Shown: positions 1-7,989 of the stretch, piece by piece | Layout of the letters: every line of letters starts with the position of its first letter | Position numbering within the stretch: position 1 is the stretch's first letter | Source: DASRFA01 sp035651755 | Lineage (GTDB): Bacteria > Desulfobacterota > Binatia > UBA12015 | Direction of reading: 5' to 3' | Length of the DNA: 21,836 bases | Assembly (NCBI GenBank): GCA_035651755.1 | Contig: DASRFA010000021.1 | Coordinates: 1-21,836 of the forward strand | Position numbers and translations under genes: made by a program | Notes under the pieces: generated by a model | Told to the model about the DNA's origin: nothing | Seen by the model: only the letters and a program-made list of their open reading frames with translations | Databases searched by the model: none

Positions 1-173
1 GCGAGGTCGGTCGTCCCGGTCCAGAGGTACATCGCGATCGTCGACGGCGCTGCGGCGATCAGGGTCAGGACGCAGCCGTGCAACGTGCGAACGCGCCGCA
101 TCAGGCTCGCATCCTCGCGACGCGGATCGCGCGGGCCGATGCCGCCGTCCACGAGGCGCCGAAGAAGGCTCAC
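1..173 (-). CDS. N-terminus of a membrane-anchored signalling protein (partial, cut by window edge)
   Basis: The minus strand is open from GTG at 173 to the left edge (57 residues visible). A short basic/amphipathic segment is followed by RRVRTLHG and a hydrophobic stretch (GCVLTLIAAAPSTIAMYLW) that looks like a first membrane helix. This arrangement, about 25 soluble residues ending in an arginine-rich MRRVR-type motif and then transmembrane helices, is familiar from membrane sensor histidine kinases, GGDEF proteins and adenylate cyclases. No catalytic domain lies inside the window, so the class is inferred. GTG 173 is preferred because GGAG sits 6 nt upstream; GTG 185 and ATG 101 are alternatives, and an in-frame TGA lies just above GTG 185. 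The gene is divergent from the glycosyltransferase-like gene. Confidence 0.5.
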   Translation of the reverse strand, partial: MSLLRRLVDGGIGPRDPRREDASLMRRVRTLHGCVLTLIAAAPSTIAMYLWTGTTDL

Positions 174-302
174 GAATCGCTCCACGCGCCCCGAGGAATC
201 TTCGGCGGCGCTGCCGCCTCACTTGATCCGCTCCGCTGTGCCGGGCCCACGCGGCCGCGTGGCGGCGGATGCCGCGTCATGCGATGGAGGGAGGTCCCTT
301 GC

Positions 303-360
303 GGATGCGACGCTGAGGTCCGTTCCGGATGCGACCGTGACGTTCCTGCGGATGCGACCC
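303..360. repeat. Three imperfect short direct repeats (23-24 bp period) at the start of the glycosyltransferase-like gene
   Basis: The word GGATGCGAC occurs at 303, 327 and 350, with related spacer sequence between copies (GCTGAGGTCCGTTCC and CGTGACGTTCCTGC). The copies straddle the candidate GTG (337) and ATG (352) starts of the downstream gene. They lie in the divergent region that also serves the minus-strand gene at the left edge. Function is unknown. They could be regulatory sites or simply low-complexity GC-rich sequence. Confidence 0.45.
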
Positions 361-2010
361 CCACAGCCGATCGGCGCGACGCAGGACGCGTGGGATGCGG
401 CCGCGATCGTCCTCGCGTTCGCGCTTCCGCTGGTCGTGCTCCGTCCGCTCGCCGACGTGCCGTTCGTCGACGACTGGGTCTACGCCTGGTCCGTCCAGCA
501 CCTCCTCGCGACCGGGCGCCTCGAGCTCCTCGAGTGGTCGAGCAACTGGAACCCGGCCCAGGTCGTCTGGGGCGCGCTCTTCTGCCTCCCGGGCGGGTTC
601 TCGTTCTCCGCGCTCCGCCTCTCGACCTGGGCGCTGGGCGCCGCCGGGCTCGTCGGTCTGCAGCGCCTGCTGCGCGAGCTCGGCGTCGCGCGCGAGCCGG
701 CGCTCCTCGGGACCGCGACGCTCGCGTGCCACCCGCTCTGGATCGTCCTCTCGTTCACGTTCATGACCGACGTTCCGTTCGCCGCGGTCTCGATCTGGGC
801 CGCGCTCGCCGCCGTGCGCGCGCTCCGCTCGGGTCGCGTGCGCGCGCTCGCCGCGGCGGTCGCGCTCGCGACGGTCGCGTGCGCGATCCGGCTCGTCGGG
901 GTCGTCCTCCCGGTCGCGCTCGCGGCGTCGATCGTCGCGCATCGCGAGCCGTGGGACCGCCGGCACGGCGGCCGAGGAGTCCCGCTCGCCGCGCTCGTCG
1001 CGCTCGCGCCCCTCGCGGTGGTTGCGGCCGACCTCCTGTTCGGGCGCGCGCTCGTCGTGTCGCCGATCGATGTGTCGTCGATTCCGTCCGCGCCCACGAT
1101 GCGATGGGCGCTTCTGCCGTGGGCGATTCCGGCCGCGCCCCGCACGCTTCCGGTCGGCGCCGCGTTCGCCGCGACGTTCGTCGGCGTGGCGCTCCTCCCC
1201 CTCACGGCCGGATCGGTCGACAGTCGGATCCGCCGTCGCGCTCTCGGGCTCGGCGCGGCCGTCGCAGCCCTCTTCGCGGCGTGCGACGCCCTCGCGGCGC
1301 TTGCGCCGCCGCTCTTCGGAAACGCGACCTGGACGATCGCCGAGCTCGGCGCGACGGCGCCGCTCGTGGCCGGCTACGAAGCGCCCGCCGTTCCCGCCTG
1401 GGCCTGGCTGGCGGCGATCGCGGCGAGCCTGTCGGCGGGCGTCTGGCTCGCGTGGGTCGCGCGCCGGCCCCGGGACGCGGCCCGGGCGTTCCTCGCGCTC
1501 CTCCTCCTGGGGCACGTCGGCCTCATCGTGCTGCTCTGGCTCTTTTACGACCGCTACGGGCTCGTGCTGATCGCGCCCGCGATCGCGCTGCTCCTCGCCG
1601 CCGGCGCACGGCCTCGGCGCGGCGTCGCGATCGCGCTCGCCGGCGCGATGGCGCTCGCCGGCCTCGGCGGCGTGCGCGATCACCTCGCGCTGAGCCGCGC
1701 GCTCTGGGGAGGTGTCGCCTGGCTTCGCGAGCACGGCGCCTCTCCGTCGGAGATCGACGGCGGCTACGTCGTGAACGGCTGGGTCCAGTACGCGCACCCC
1801 GAGAACGCGCCGCGCGACGCGATCGGCCGTCCGTTCGTCCCCGACCTCACGGTCTCCCGCGGCGAGCTCCGCTACCAGCTCGCGCTCCGTCCGCTCGACG
1901 GGTGGCGCGTGCTCGCGCGCCTCCCGTTCGAGCGCCGGCTCGCGCCCGACGGCGAGATCCTCGTCCTCGAGCGCGAACGGCCGGATGCGGTTTCGCCGGC
2001 GGCGCGATAA
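337..2010 (+). CDS. Multi-pass membrane glycosyltransferase-like protein (GT-C / PMT-like fold)
   Basis: This polytopic inner-membrane protein of about 557 aa has many Ala/Leu/Val-rich helices. The first extracytoplasmic loop carries PFVDDWVYAWSVQHLLATG, resembling the Asp-containing first loop of GT39/ArnT-type glycosyltransferases, which use polyprenyl-phosphate sugars as donors. About ten to twelve hydrophobic segments follow, then a soluble C-terminal tail (SEIDGGYVVNGWVQY onward). The frame is open far upstream (to 85), but that extension is Arg-rich and unlikely to be translated. GTG 337 and ATG 352 are the plausible starts; neither has a strong Shine-Dalgarno. The gene ends 9 nt before the nitroreductase start, so the two are probably co-transcribed. 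Family membership rests on topology and the Asp-Asp loop; substrate and donor cannot be told. Confidence 0.6.
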   Translation: MTFLRMRPPQPIGATQDAWDAAAIVLAFALPLVVLRPLADVPFVDDWVYAWSVQHLLATGRLELLEWSSNWNPAQVVWGALFCLPGGFSFSALRLSTWALGAAGLVGLQRLLRELGVAREPALLGTATLACHPLWIVLSFTFMTDVPFAAVSIWAALAAVRALRSGRVRALAAAVALATVACAIRLVGVVLPVALAASIVAHREPWDRRHGGRGVPLAALVALAPLAVVAADLLFGRALVVSPIDVSSIPSAPTMRWALLPWAIPAAPRTLPVGAAFAATFVGVALLPLTAGSVDSRIRRRALGLGAAVAALFAACDALAALAPPLFGNATWTIAELGATAPLVAGYEAPAVPAWAWLAAIAASLSAGVWLAWVARRPRDAARAFLALLLLGHVGLIVLLWLFYDRYGLVLIAPAIALLLAAGARPRRGVAIALAGAMALAGLGGVRDHLALSRALWGGVAWLREHGASPSEIDGGYVVNGWVQYAHPENAPRDAIGRPFVPDLTVSRGELRYQLALRPLDGWRVLARLPFERRLAPDGEILVLERERPDAVSPAAR

Positions 2011-2019
2011 GAGCCGACC

Positions 2020-2616
2020 GTGCCGGAGTTCTTCGACGTCGTGCTCGGGCAGCGAGCCCACCGCGACCTCCTTCCCGATCCGCTGCCCGACGAGGTCGTG
2101 GAGCGGCTCCTCCTCGCAGCGACGCACGCGCCGAGCGCCGAGAACCGTCAGCCGTGGGCCTTCGTCGTCGTGCGCGACCCGGACGTGCGCGCGGCGATCG
2201 GAGACCTCACGCGTGCCGTCTGGGAGGGAGGCGCGCGCGACTTCGTGCGCGGGCGCCTCGGCGCGCGCCTCTTCGCCGACGTCGACCGCTGGGCCACGGG
2301 CGGGCTCGCGCGCGCGCCGGTCGTCGTGGTCGTGTGCGGCGATACCTCGGCCGCGGAGCCGGGCGCGCTCGCGGCATCGCTCTACCCCGCGACGCAGAAC
2401 CTCTTGCTTGCGGCGCAGGCGCTCGGGCTGGGCGCGCTCCTCAGCACGCTGCCGACCGTCCGCCACGACGATCTGGCGGCGCTGCTCGAGCTGCCGGCGC
2501 ACCTGCGCGCGATGGCGGTCGTCCCGATCGGGCGGCCGGCGCGGGCGCTCCCGGCCCCGCGGCGGATCCCGGTTCGCGACAAGGCGTTTCGCGACCGCTA
2601 CGGCCGGCGCTGGTAG
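2020..2616 (+). CDS. Nitroreductase-family FMN oxidoreductase
   Basis: A 198-aa protein of normal length for the nitroreductase/FMN reductase superfamily. Its N-terminal QRAHRDLLPDPLP corresponds to the FMN-phosphate-binding RRSxRxF segment. THAPSAENRQPWAFVVV matches the classic APSxxNxQPWxF motif. AAQALGLGALLSTLP and AVVPIGRPARALP match the central GLG and C-terminal IGxP motifs. Family members are dimeric FMN enzymes that use NAD(P)H to reduce nitroaromatics, quinones or enones, or act in cofactor metabolism; the substrate cannot be read here. The start is GTG 2020, directly before PEFFDVVLGQR, with only a weak AAGAG upstream. It follows the membrane glycosyltransferase-like gene by 9 nt, so translation may depend on the upstream gene. 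Confidence 0.88.
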   Translation: MPEFFDVVLGQRAHRDLLPDPLPDEVVERLLLAATHAPSAENRQPWAFVVVRDPDVRAAIGDLTRAVWEGGARDFVRGRLGARLFADVDRWATGGLARAPVVVVVCGDTSAAEPGALAASLYPATQNLLLAAQALGLGALLSTLPTVRHDDLAALLELPAHLRAMAVVPIGRPARALPAPRRIPVRDKAFRDRYGRRW

Positions 2617-2743
2617 CTGCGCACGGCGCTGCTCGGTCACGTCGCCGCTCGGGGCTGGTATCTCGCGGCCTTTTGTGGCGATGTCGGGGCGTGGCGCCGA
2701 GCGAGGTCGACGACTTCGCCGGGAGCGGTCCAAGGAGAGGGGC

Positions 2744-4093
2744 ATGCACACGTCGTCGACGCCAGCGCTTCGGCGCTGCCTGGGAGCGGCGCTGGCCGTC
2801 GCCGTCGCGCTTCTGCCGGCGCACTCGCTGGCGGGCGGCTTCCAGCTGAACGAGATGGGGCCGAAGTTCCTCGGCACGGCCCTCGCGGGCACGGCGGCGG
2901 TCGCCGACGACGCGACGACCGGCTTCTTCAACGTCGCCGGCCTGACGCGCATCAAGTACGGCAGCATCGTCGGCACCGCGTCGGGCGTCCTCCTGAACCT
3001 CAACGTGACCGCCGACAGCGCGACGACGCTCGACGGGACCGTCCCGGTGACCGGGCCCAACGGCAGCCTCGAGTCGGACGGCAGCCGCTACGTGTGGGTG
3101 CCGGCCGGCCACGTCGCGCAGAGGATCACCGACGACCTCGTCGGCTACCTCGGTGTGACCGCGCCCTTCGGGCTCGTGACCGACTACCCGGACACCGGCG
3201 TCACGCGCTACGTCGCGACGCTCTCGCAGGTCACCACGATCAACGTGAATCCCGGCCTCGCGATGAGCCTCAAGCGCTGGATCCCGGGGCTTTCGATCGG
3301 AGCCGGCTTCAACGCGCAGTACGCGCGCGCGCACCTGAACCGGAATCTTCTCTTCGGCGCGCCGCCGGACGTGATCGTCCAGGTCGCGGGCGAGGACTGG
3401 GCGTTCGGGTGGAACGCCGGCATCCTCTACGAGTTCGACGAGCACGCGCGCATCGGGCTCTCGTATCGCTCGCAGACGAGCCACAAGCTCTCCGGCTTCG
3501 TGCAGGCGATCTCGACGGGCACGGGCGCGACGATCTTCCGCGGCGGCGCGACCGCGGGCGCGACCTTCCCCGACCTCCTCACCCTGAGCGGCTACTGGGA
3601 GCCGATGCCGGGCGCGCTGCCGGGGTTCGCCCTTCTCGCGGACTTCCTGTGGGCGCGATGGTCGCGCTTCCAGGTGCTGAAGCTGAACTTCACCGGCGTC
3701 CCGCTCCCGAACACGCAGCAGCGCTTCGACTTCCGCGACTCGTACCGCGGCTCGCTCGGCTTCCAGTACAAGTTCACCGACCGCGCGACGTTCCGCTTCG
3801 GCTCCGGCTTCGACGGCTCACCCGTCTCCGACGCCAACCGGACGCTCCAGCTGCCGGACGCGAACCGCGTGCTCCTCGGCGTCGGCTTCGGCTACGAGCT
3901 CGCGGAGGGCCTGATCTTCGACCTCGGCTACCTGCACCTCTTCGTGTCGAACGGGCACATCAACCAGACGAACGAGAGCGCGGACCGGAGCAACTTCACG
4001 GGCCACACCGACTCGTCGACCGACGTCATCGGCGGCCAGATGACCTGGAACTACGACACCTTCCCGCCGCGCCTGCCGTTCATCGGGTCGTAG
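2744..4093 (+). CDS. FadL/OmpP1/TodX-family outer-membrane transporter of hydrophobic compounds
   Basis: This 449-aa protein has a signal peptide (basic n-region, Ala/Leu core, cleavage predicted near residue 30). The mature N-terminus starts GGFQLNEMGPKFLGTALAG, followed by ADDATTGFFNVAGLT. This is the characteristic FadL hatch sequence (GFxxNE and xNPAGL). The rest is alternating beta-strand sequence with aromatic girdles, ending in a final strand, as in 14-strand FadL barrels. Known members carry long-chain fatty acids, alkanes or aromatics across the outer membrane. ATG 2744 is well supported by AAGGAG at 2732-2737. The longer open frame upstream overlaps the nitroreductase gene and is not used. 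The FadL role fits the acyl-CoA ligase and the thiolase-like operon elsewhere in the window. Its stop lies 10 bp from the stop of the convergent peptidase gene. Confidence 0.9.
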   Translation: MHTSSTPALRRCLGAALAVAVALLPAHSLAGGFQLNEMGPKFLGTALAGTAAVADDATTGFFNVAGLTRIKYGSIVGTASGVLLNLNVTADSATTLDGTVPVTGPNGSLESDGSRYVWVPAGHVAQRITDDLVGYLGVTAPFGLVTDYPDTGVTRYVATLSQVTTINVNPGLAMSLKRWIPGLSIGAGFNAQYARAHLNRNLLFGAPPDVIVQVAGEDWAFGWNAGILYEFDEHARIGLSYRSQTSHKLSGFVQAISTGTGATIFRGGATAGATFPDLLTLSGYWEPMPGALPGFALLADFLWARWSRFQVLKLNFTGVPLPNTQQRFDFRDSYRGSLGFQYKFTDRATFRFGSGFDGSPVSDANRTLQLPDANRVLLGVGFGYELAEGLIFDLGYLHLFVSNGHINQTNESADRSNFTGHTDSSTDVIGGQMTWNYDTFPPRLPFIGS

Positions 4094-4103
4094 CGCCGGG
4101 TCG

Positions 4104-5906
4104 TCAGCGGCTCGCTGCCGCGTCCGCGAGCGCGCGCAGGCGCGTGGCCTCGAACTCGTCGCCCGGGCGCCAGCGGGGCATGTCCGGGGCGTCGGCGACG
4201 GCGCGCGCGACCTCGAAGGCGAGGCGGGTGTCCTCGACCATGCCCGAGAGGTCCCACGAGGGATCGTAATCGTCGCTCGGCTGGTGGTAGTGTCGCGCGA
4301 TCCACCCCTCGACCTGCTCGCGGCCCCAGCCGGCGGGACGCCCGACGTACTCGACGCCGCCGCGCACCTCGATGGCCGGCACGCCGATCTTCGCGAAGCT
4401 GAACTGGTCCGAGCGATAGAACGATCCCTTCTCGGGGAACTCCTCGTCCTCGTACGTCCGCCCCTGGCGAGCGGCGGCGCGCGCCGCCGCGTCGTCGAGC
4501 GACGACTTCCCCCATCCGACCGCGCGCACGTCGGTCGTCCGTCCCCACAGGTTCGCGCCGTCGAAGTTCAAGTTCGCGGCGAGCTTGCCGGGAGGCACGG
4601 TCGGATGGCGCGCGTAGTGCTTCGAGCCGAGGAGTCCCTGCTCCTCGGCCGCGACCGCGAGGAAGAGGATCGAGCGCGCGGGCGGCGACGGCCGCGACGT
4701 GAACGCGCGCGCGAGCGCGAGGAGCTGCGCGACGCCGGACGCGTTGTCCATCGCGCCGTTGTAGACCTCGAGCGCGCCGCTCGCGTTGCTCTTGACGCCG
4801 AGGTGGTCGTGGTGCGCCGTCAGGACGACGAGCTCGTCGCGGCGCGTGGGATCCGCGCCGCGGAGAAGGCCCGCGACGTTCGCGCTGCGGTACGTCCGGA
4901 GGTCGCTGTGCAACCTCAGAGCGGTCGTGACGCCGAGCGGAACTGGACGGAAGTCGCGCCGGCGGGCGGCGCTCACGAGGTCGTCGAGGCTCCGCCCGCC
5001 GAGCGTCGCGATCCGCTTGGCCGCGTCCTCCGTGACCCACGCCTGCACGGCGACGCTCGGCTCGTCGTCCTCCGCGAGGCGCGAGTTCTCGCCGGTCCAC
5101 GACCTCACGACGGTCTGCCAGGGATAGCCGGCCGACGGATCGGTGTGGATCACGATCGCCGCCGCCGCGTCGTGGCGCGCCGCGTTCTCGTACTTGTAGG
5201 TCCAGCGCCCGTAGTAGAGCCGGCGCTTGCCCGCGAAGAGCGCGGGGTCCCAGTCCGGGTCGTCGTTCAGGAAGACGAGCACCTTGCCGCGGACGTCGGT
5301 CCCCTTGAAGTCGTCCCAGTCGAACTCGGGCGCTTCGATCCCGTAGCCGACGAACACGAGCTCCGATGGGGCCAGCTCCACGGACGGACGCGCGGCGCCG
5401 CTCACCGCGACGAAGTCGCGCTCGTCGCGCAGCTCGACGTCGCCGCGCGCGCCCGCGAACCGCCAGCGCGCCGGCGCATGGCTGGTCACCCCGACGAGCT
5501 CGAACGACTGCTCCCACGACCCATCCGCGGCCCCCGGCTCGAGCCCGAGCATCTGCATCGTCGTCGCGACGTAGAGCCGCGTCAGCGCGTCCGCGCGCGT
5601 CCCCGGCCCGCGGCCTTCGAGGAGGTCATCCGCCAGAAACCGGATCGGCGCCGCCAGCACCGGCGCAGTGATCACCGCCTCGGGCTCCCTCGCCGGCGCG
5701 GCGGCGCCGCCGCTCGCAGCGCTTCCGCGGGCCCCAACGCTGCGCGCGGCGCCCGCGCACCCGGCGAGCACAGCCGAGACGAGCCCGAGCACGACCCACG
5801 CCCCGGCACGCCGGCCCACGCCCGCACCCGGCAATCCAACCCGCACCCGACTCGCTTCGCGCCGCGCCGTCCTCATCGCCCCGAGGCATCGCGTCTCATC
5901 CGCCAC
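4104..5906 (-). CDS. M28-family zinc metallopeptidase with PA-type insert, predicted lipoprotein
   Basis: A 600-aa protein (590 if ATG 5876 is used). The N-terminus has a hydrophobic segment ending in the lipobox LAGC (Cys 50), so the protein is probably lipidated and exported. A protease-associated-like domain (about 150-330, with ELVFVGYGIEAPEFDWDDFKG) precedes the M28 catalytic core. Metal and catalytic residues visible (GTG numbering) are H365 and D367 (AHHDHLG), D387 (NGAMDNASG), E421/E422 (EEQG), D449 (NFDG) and H541 (HYHQPSD). The full two-zinc set looks intact, so an active aminopeptidase or carboxypeptidase is expected. GTG 5906 and ATG 5876 are both weakly supported starts. The 5' side faces a repeat array beginning about 23 bp upstream. 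The gene is divergent from the acyl-CoA ligase and convergent with the FadL gene. Confidence 0.88.
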   Translation of the reverse strand: MADETRCLGAMRTARREASRVRVGLPGAGVGRRAGAWVVLGLVSAVLAGCAGAARSVGARGSAASGGAAAPAREPEAVITAPVLAAPIRFLADDLLEGRGPGTRADALTRLYVATTMQMLGLEPGAADGSWEQSFELVGVTSHAPARWRFAGARGDVELRDERDFVAVSGAARPSVELAPSELVFVGYGIEAPEFDWDDFKGTDVRGKVLVFLNDDPDWDPALFAGKRRLYYGRWTYKYENAARHDAAAAIVIHTDPSAGYPWQTVVRSWTGENSRLAEDDEPSVAVQAWVTEDAAKRIATLGGRSLDDLVSAARRRDFRPVPLGVTTALRLHSDLRTYRSANVAGLLRGADPTRRDELVVLTAHHDHLGVKSNASGALEVYNGAMDNASGVAQLLALARAFTSRPSPPARSILFLAVAAEEQGLLGSKHYARHPTVPPGKLAANLNFDGANLWGRTTDVRAVGWGKSSLDDAAARAAARQGRTYEDEEFPEKGSFYRSDQFSFAKIGVPAIEVRGGVEYVGRPAGWGREQVEGWIARHYHQPSDDYDPSWDLSGMVEDTRLAFEVARAVADAPDMPRWRPGDEFEATRLRALADAAASR

Positions 5907-5929
5907 CGGTCAACCGCGCCACCACAAGC

Positions 5930-6112
5930 GCCGACGCCGCCGGAGCCGCGTGCGCCGGAGAATCAGCGACGCAGCCGGAGCCGCGTGCGCGGGCGAACCA
6001 GCGCGACGCAGCCGGAGCCGTGTTTGCGGGCGAACTCGCACGACGCAGCCGGAGCCTTGTGTGCGGGCGAACCGCGCGACGCAGCCGGAGCCGTGTTTGC
6101 GGGCAAGCGAGC
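5930..6112 (-). repeat. Tandem array A: about five copies of a 36-37 bp unit, oriented on the minus strand
   Basis: Units begin near 5930 (degenerate), 5966, 6003, 6040 and 6076. Each carries GACGCAGCCGGAGCC followed by a GTGTTTGCGGGCGAAC-like stretch. Read on the minus strand, each unit holds the core CCCGCAMACRCGGCTCCGG, which is shared with array B. Core copies start at plus positions 5939 (degenerate), 5974, 6011, 6048 and 6084. The period is not a multiple of three and changes by 1 nt, so the array is not a coding repeat. There are no unique spacers as in CRISPR. The array lies immediately upstream of the M28 peptidase gene, with each core pointing toward that gene. Confidence 0.9.
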
Positions 6113-6149
6113 GACTGTCGAACGAGCGGGACAATCAACCGCCCCCACC

Positions 6150-6165
6150 TTGATTCATGAAACAA
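6150..6165. promoter_or_regulatory. AT-rich near-perfect 16-bp palindrome, candidate operator
   Basis: The sequence TTGATTCATGAAACAA reads TTGTTTCATGAATCAA on the other strand, so 14 of 16 positions are symmetric around TTCATGAA. It is strikingly AT-rich for this genome. It sits midway between array A (ends 6112) and array B (starts 6203), with 37 bp on each side by the unit boundaries used here. It also sits in the divergent space between the M28 peptidase and acyl-CoA ligase genes. A dimeric helix-turn-helix regulator is a natural candidate; no regulator gene is in the window. Confidence 0.5.
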
Positions 6166-6202
6166 TTCGGGGCGCTCTTCCTCCCCGCGACCGAGACCGG
6201 AG

Positions 6203-6331
6203 CGAGCGCCCGCACACGCGGCTCCGGCGGCCCACCGGCACTGGCGACGCGCCCGCACACACGGCTCCGGCGGGCCACCGGCACCGGCGACGCGCCCGCA
6301 CACACGGCTCCGGCGGCCCACCGGCACCCGG
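6203..6331 (+). repeat. Tandem array B: three copies of a ~43 bp unit, oriented on the plus strand
   Basis: Units start at 6203, 6245 and 6288. Each contains CGCCCGCACACACGGCTCCG followed by GGCGGCCCACCGGCACCGG. Core copies start at 6208, 6251 and 6294, exactly 43 bp apart. The core differs from the array A core by about one base (A/C in the middle). The remainder of each unit is unrelated between the two arrays. Array B points toward the acyl-CoA ligase gene, as array A points toward the peptidase gene. The remaining gap to the ligase (6332-6429) shows no clear promoter. Confidence 0.9.
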
Positions 6332-6429
6332 CGAGCGACCGCGGCACGCGACGACATGCGGCGCGACGATGCGCTTGCCGCTGAGCCGCAAGGCCGGATA
6401 AATCGAGAGCGAGCGATTCGGTCCACCGC

Positions 6430-7989
6430 ATGGCGATCGGCACGCTGGCACAGCTCATTCGCACGCACGCGCGCGAGCGCCCCGAGCAGACCGCGCTCAC
6501 GCTCGGCGATCGGCGCGTCAGCTATCGCGAGCTCGACGAGCGCGCGAGCCGGGTCGCGAATGGGCTCGCCGCTGCGGGCGTGCGCGCGCAGGAGCACGTC
6601 GCGCTCCTGGACAAGAACGGTCTGCCGTACTTCGAGCTCCTCTTCGGGTGCGCGAAGCTGAATGCGGTCGACGTCGCCGTGAACTGGCGGCTCGCGCCGC
6701 CCGAGGTCGCCGCGATCGTCGACGATGCCCGCGCGCGGGTCCTCGTCGTCGGGCAGGAGTTCGTGCCGGTGCTCGAGGCGATCGAGGACCGCCTCGCGAC
6801 GGTGGAAAAGATCCTCGTGGTCGGCGGCCACCCGCGCCACGAGGACTTCGACGCCTGGGTCGCGCGCCAGTCGCCCGTCGACCCGGGCGGCGACGGGGCG
6901 CCCGACGACGTCGCGCTCCAGCTCTACTCCTCGGGAACGACCGGTCTCCCGAAGGGGATCATGATCTCGAACGACAGCCTGTTCGCGCTCATGCCGCTCG
7001 CGGCGCGCGAGTGGTCGATCGGCCCGGGATCGAAGACGCTGGTCGCGATGCCGCTCTTCCACATCGGGGGCGGCGGCTGGGCGATCGTCGGCCTCGTCTT
7101 CGGCTGCGAGTGCATCGTGGTGCGCGACGTCGACCCCGCGGCGATCGCGCGCCTGATCGCGAGCCACCGCATCACCCACGCGTTCCTCGTCCCGGCCGTC
7201 CTCCAGTTCATGCTCGCGCTGCCGGGCGTCGAGAAGATCGATTTCGCGAGCCTCCGCACCATCGTGTACGGCGCGTCGCCGATCTCGGTACAGATCCTCA
7301 AGCAATCGATCGCGACGTTCGGATGCGGCTTCGCCCAGGCGTACGGCCTCACCGAAACGACGGGCGCGATCGTGACGCTCCCGCCGTCCGACCACGATCC
7401 CGACGGCCCGAACGCGCATCGGCTGCGCTCCGCCGGGCGCGCGAACGAGGGCGTCGAGCTGCGCATCGTGAAGCCCGACGGCAGCGACGCGGCCGTCGGC
7501 GAGGTCGGCGAGATCTGGGTGCGGTCGCGCCAGAACATGAAGGGCTACTGGAACCGTCCCGACGAGACGCGCGCGACCATCGTCGAGGGCGGATGGCTCC
7601 GCACCGGCGACGCCGGCTACCTCGACGCGGACGGCTACCTTTACATCCACGATCGCGTCAAGGACATGATCGTGTCGGGCGGCGAGAACGTCTACCCGGC
7701 GGAGATCGAGAACGTCCTCATGTCGCACCCGGCGATCGCGGACGCGGCGGTGATCGGCGTCCCGTCGGAGCGCTGGGGGGAGACGCCGAAGGCGCTCCTC
7801 GTCCGGAAGCCCGGCGCCGACGCGACCGAGGCCGACGTGATCGCGTTTTGTCGAGAGCGCCTGGCGCGCTACAAGTGTCCGACCTCGGTCGATTGGGTCG
7901 AGGCGCTGCCCCGGAACCCGTCCGGCAAGATTCTGAAGAAGGATCTGCGCGCTCCCTACTGGGCCGGCCGCGCCCGCATGGTGAATTAG
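6430..7989 (+). CDS. Acyl-CoA synthetase (AMP-forming, ANL superfamily; fatty-acyl-CoA ligase type)
   Basis: A 519-aa enzyme of standard length that activates a carboxylic acid with ATP and CoA through an acyl-adenylate. All core ANL motifs are present: YSSGTTGLPKG at 166-176 (ATP-binding P-loop), AYGLTET near 305, GWLRTGD at 388-394, the hinge YIHDRVKDMIVSGGENVYPAEIE, and PSGKILKKD with the catalytic Lys at about 500. The closest general type is the FadD/long-chain or aryl acyl-CoA ligase group; chain length or ring substrate cannot be deduced. ATG 6430 is the first plausible start, although no strong Shine-Dalgarno is seen. The gene is divergent from the peptidase gene across the repeat locus and is followed by a hairpin at its stop codon. 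It plausibly feeds the CoA-transferase/thiolase-type enzymes. Confidence 0.93.
   Translation: MAIGTLAQLIRTHARERPEQTALTLGDRRVSYRELDERASRVANGLAAAGVRAQEHVALLDKNGLPYFELLFGCAKLNAVDVAVNWRLAPPEVAAIVDDARARVLVVGQEFVPVLEAIEDRLATVEKILVVGGHPRHEDFDAWVARQSPVDPGGDGAPDDVALQLYSSGTTGLPKGIMISNDSLFALMPLAAREWSIGPGSKTLVAMPLFHIGGGGWAIVGLVFGCECIVVRDVDPAAIARLIASHRITHAFLVPAVLQFMLALPGVEKIDFASLRTIVYGASPISVQILKQSIATFGCGFAQAYGLTETTGAIVTLPPSDHDPDGPNAHRLRSAGRANEGVELRIVKPDGSDAAVGEVGEIWVRSRQNMKGYWNRPDETRATIVEGGWLRTGDAGYLDADGYLYIHDRVKDMIVSGGENVYPAEIENVLMSHPAIADAAVIGVPSERWGETPKALLVRKPGADATEADVIAFCRERLARYKCPTSVDWVEALPRNPSGKILKKDLRAPYWAGRARMVN

Noticed and set aside
277..3060. Long minus-strand open frame opposite the glycosyltransferase-like, nitroreductase and FadL genes
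   Set aside because: Low-complexity Arg/Glu-rich translation spanning three recognisable plus-strand genes; no family resemblance.
5910..6134. Peptide-repeat coding gene within the repeat arrays
   Set aside because: Unit lengths of 36-37 and 43 bp shift the reading frame from copy to copy, so similar peptides in short open frames are a by-product of the DNA repeats.
6150..6165. Chromosome-partition parS site
   Set aside because: The halves resemble parS (TGTTTCAC/GTGAAACA), but the central CG is missing and one half has a mismatch. There is no parAB nearby. An exact parS search of the genome would settle it.
5930..6331. CRISPR array
   Set aside because: Repeats are tandem with conserved sequence between cores, no unique spacers, two different periods and opposite orientations, and no cas genes nearby.
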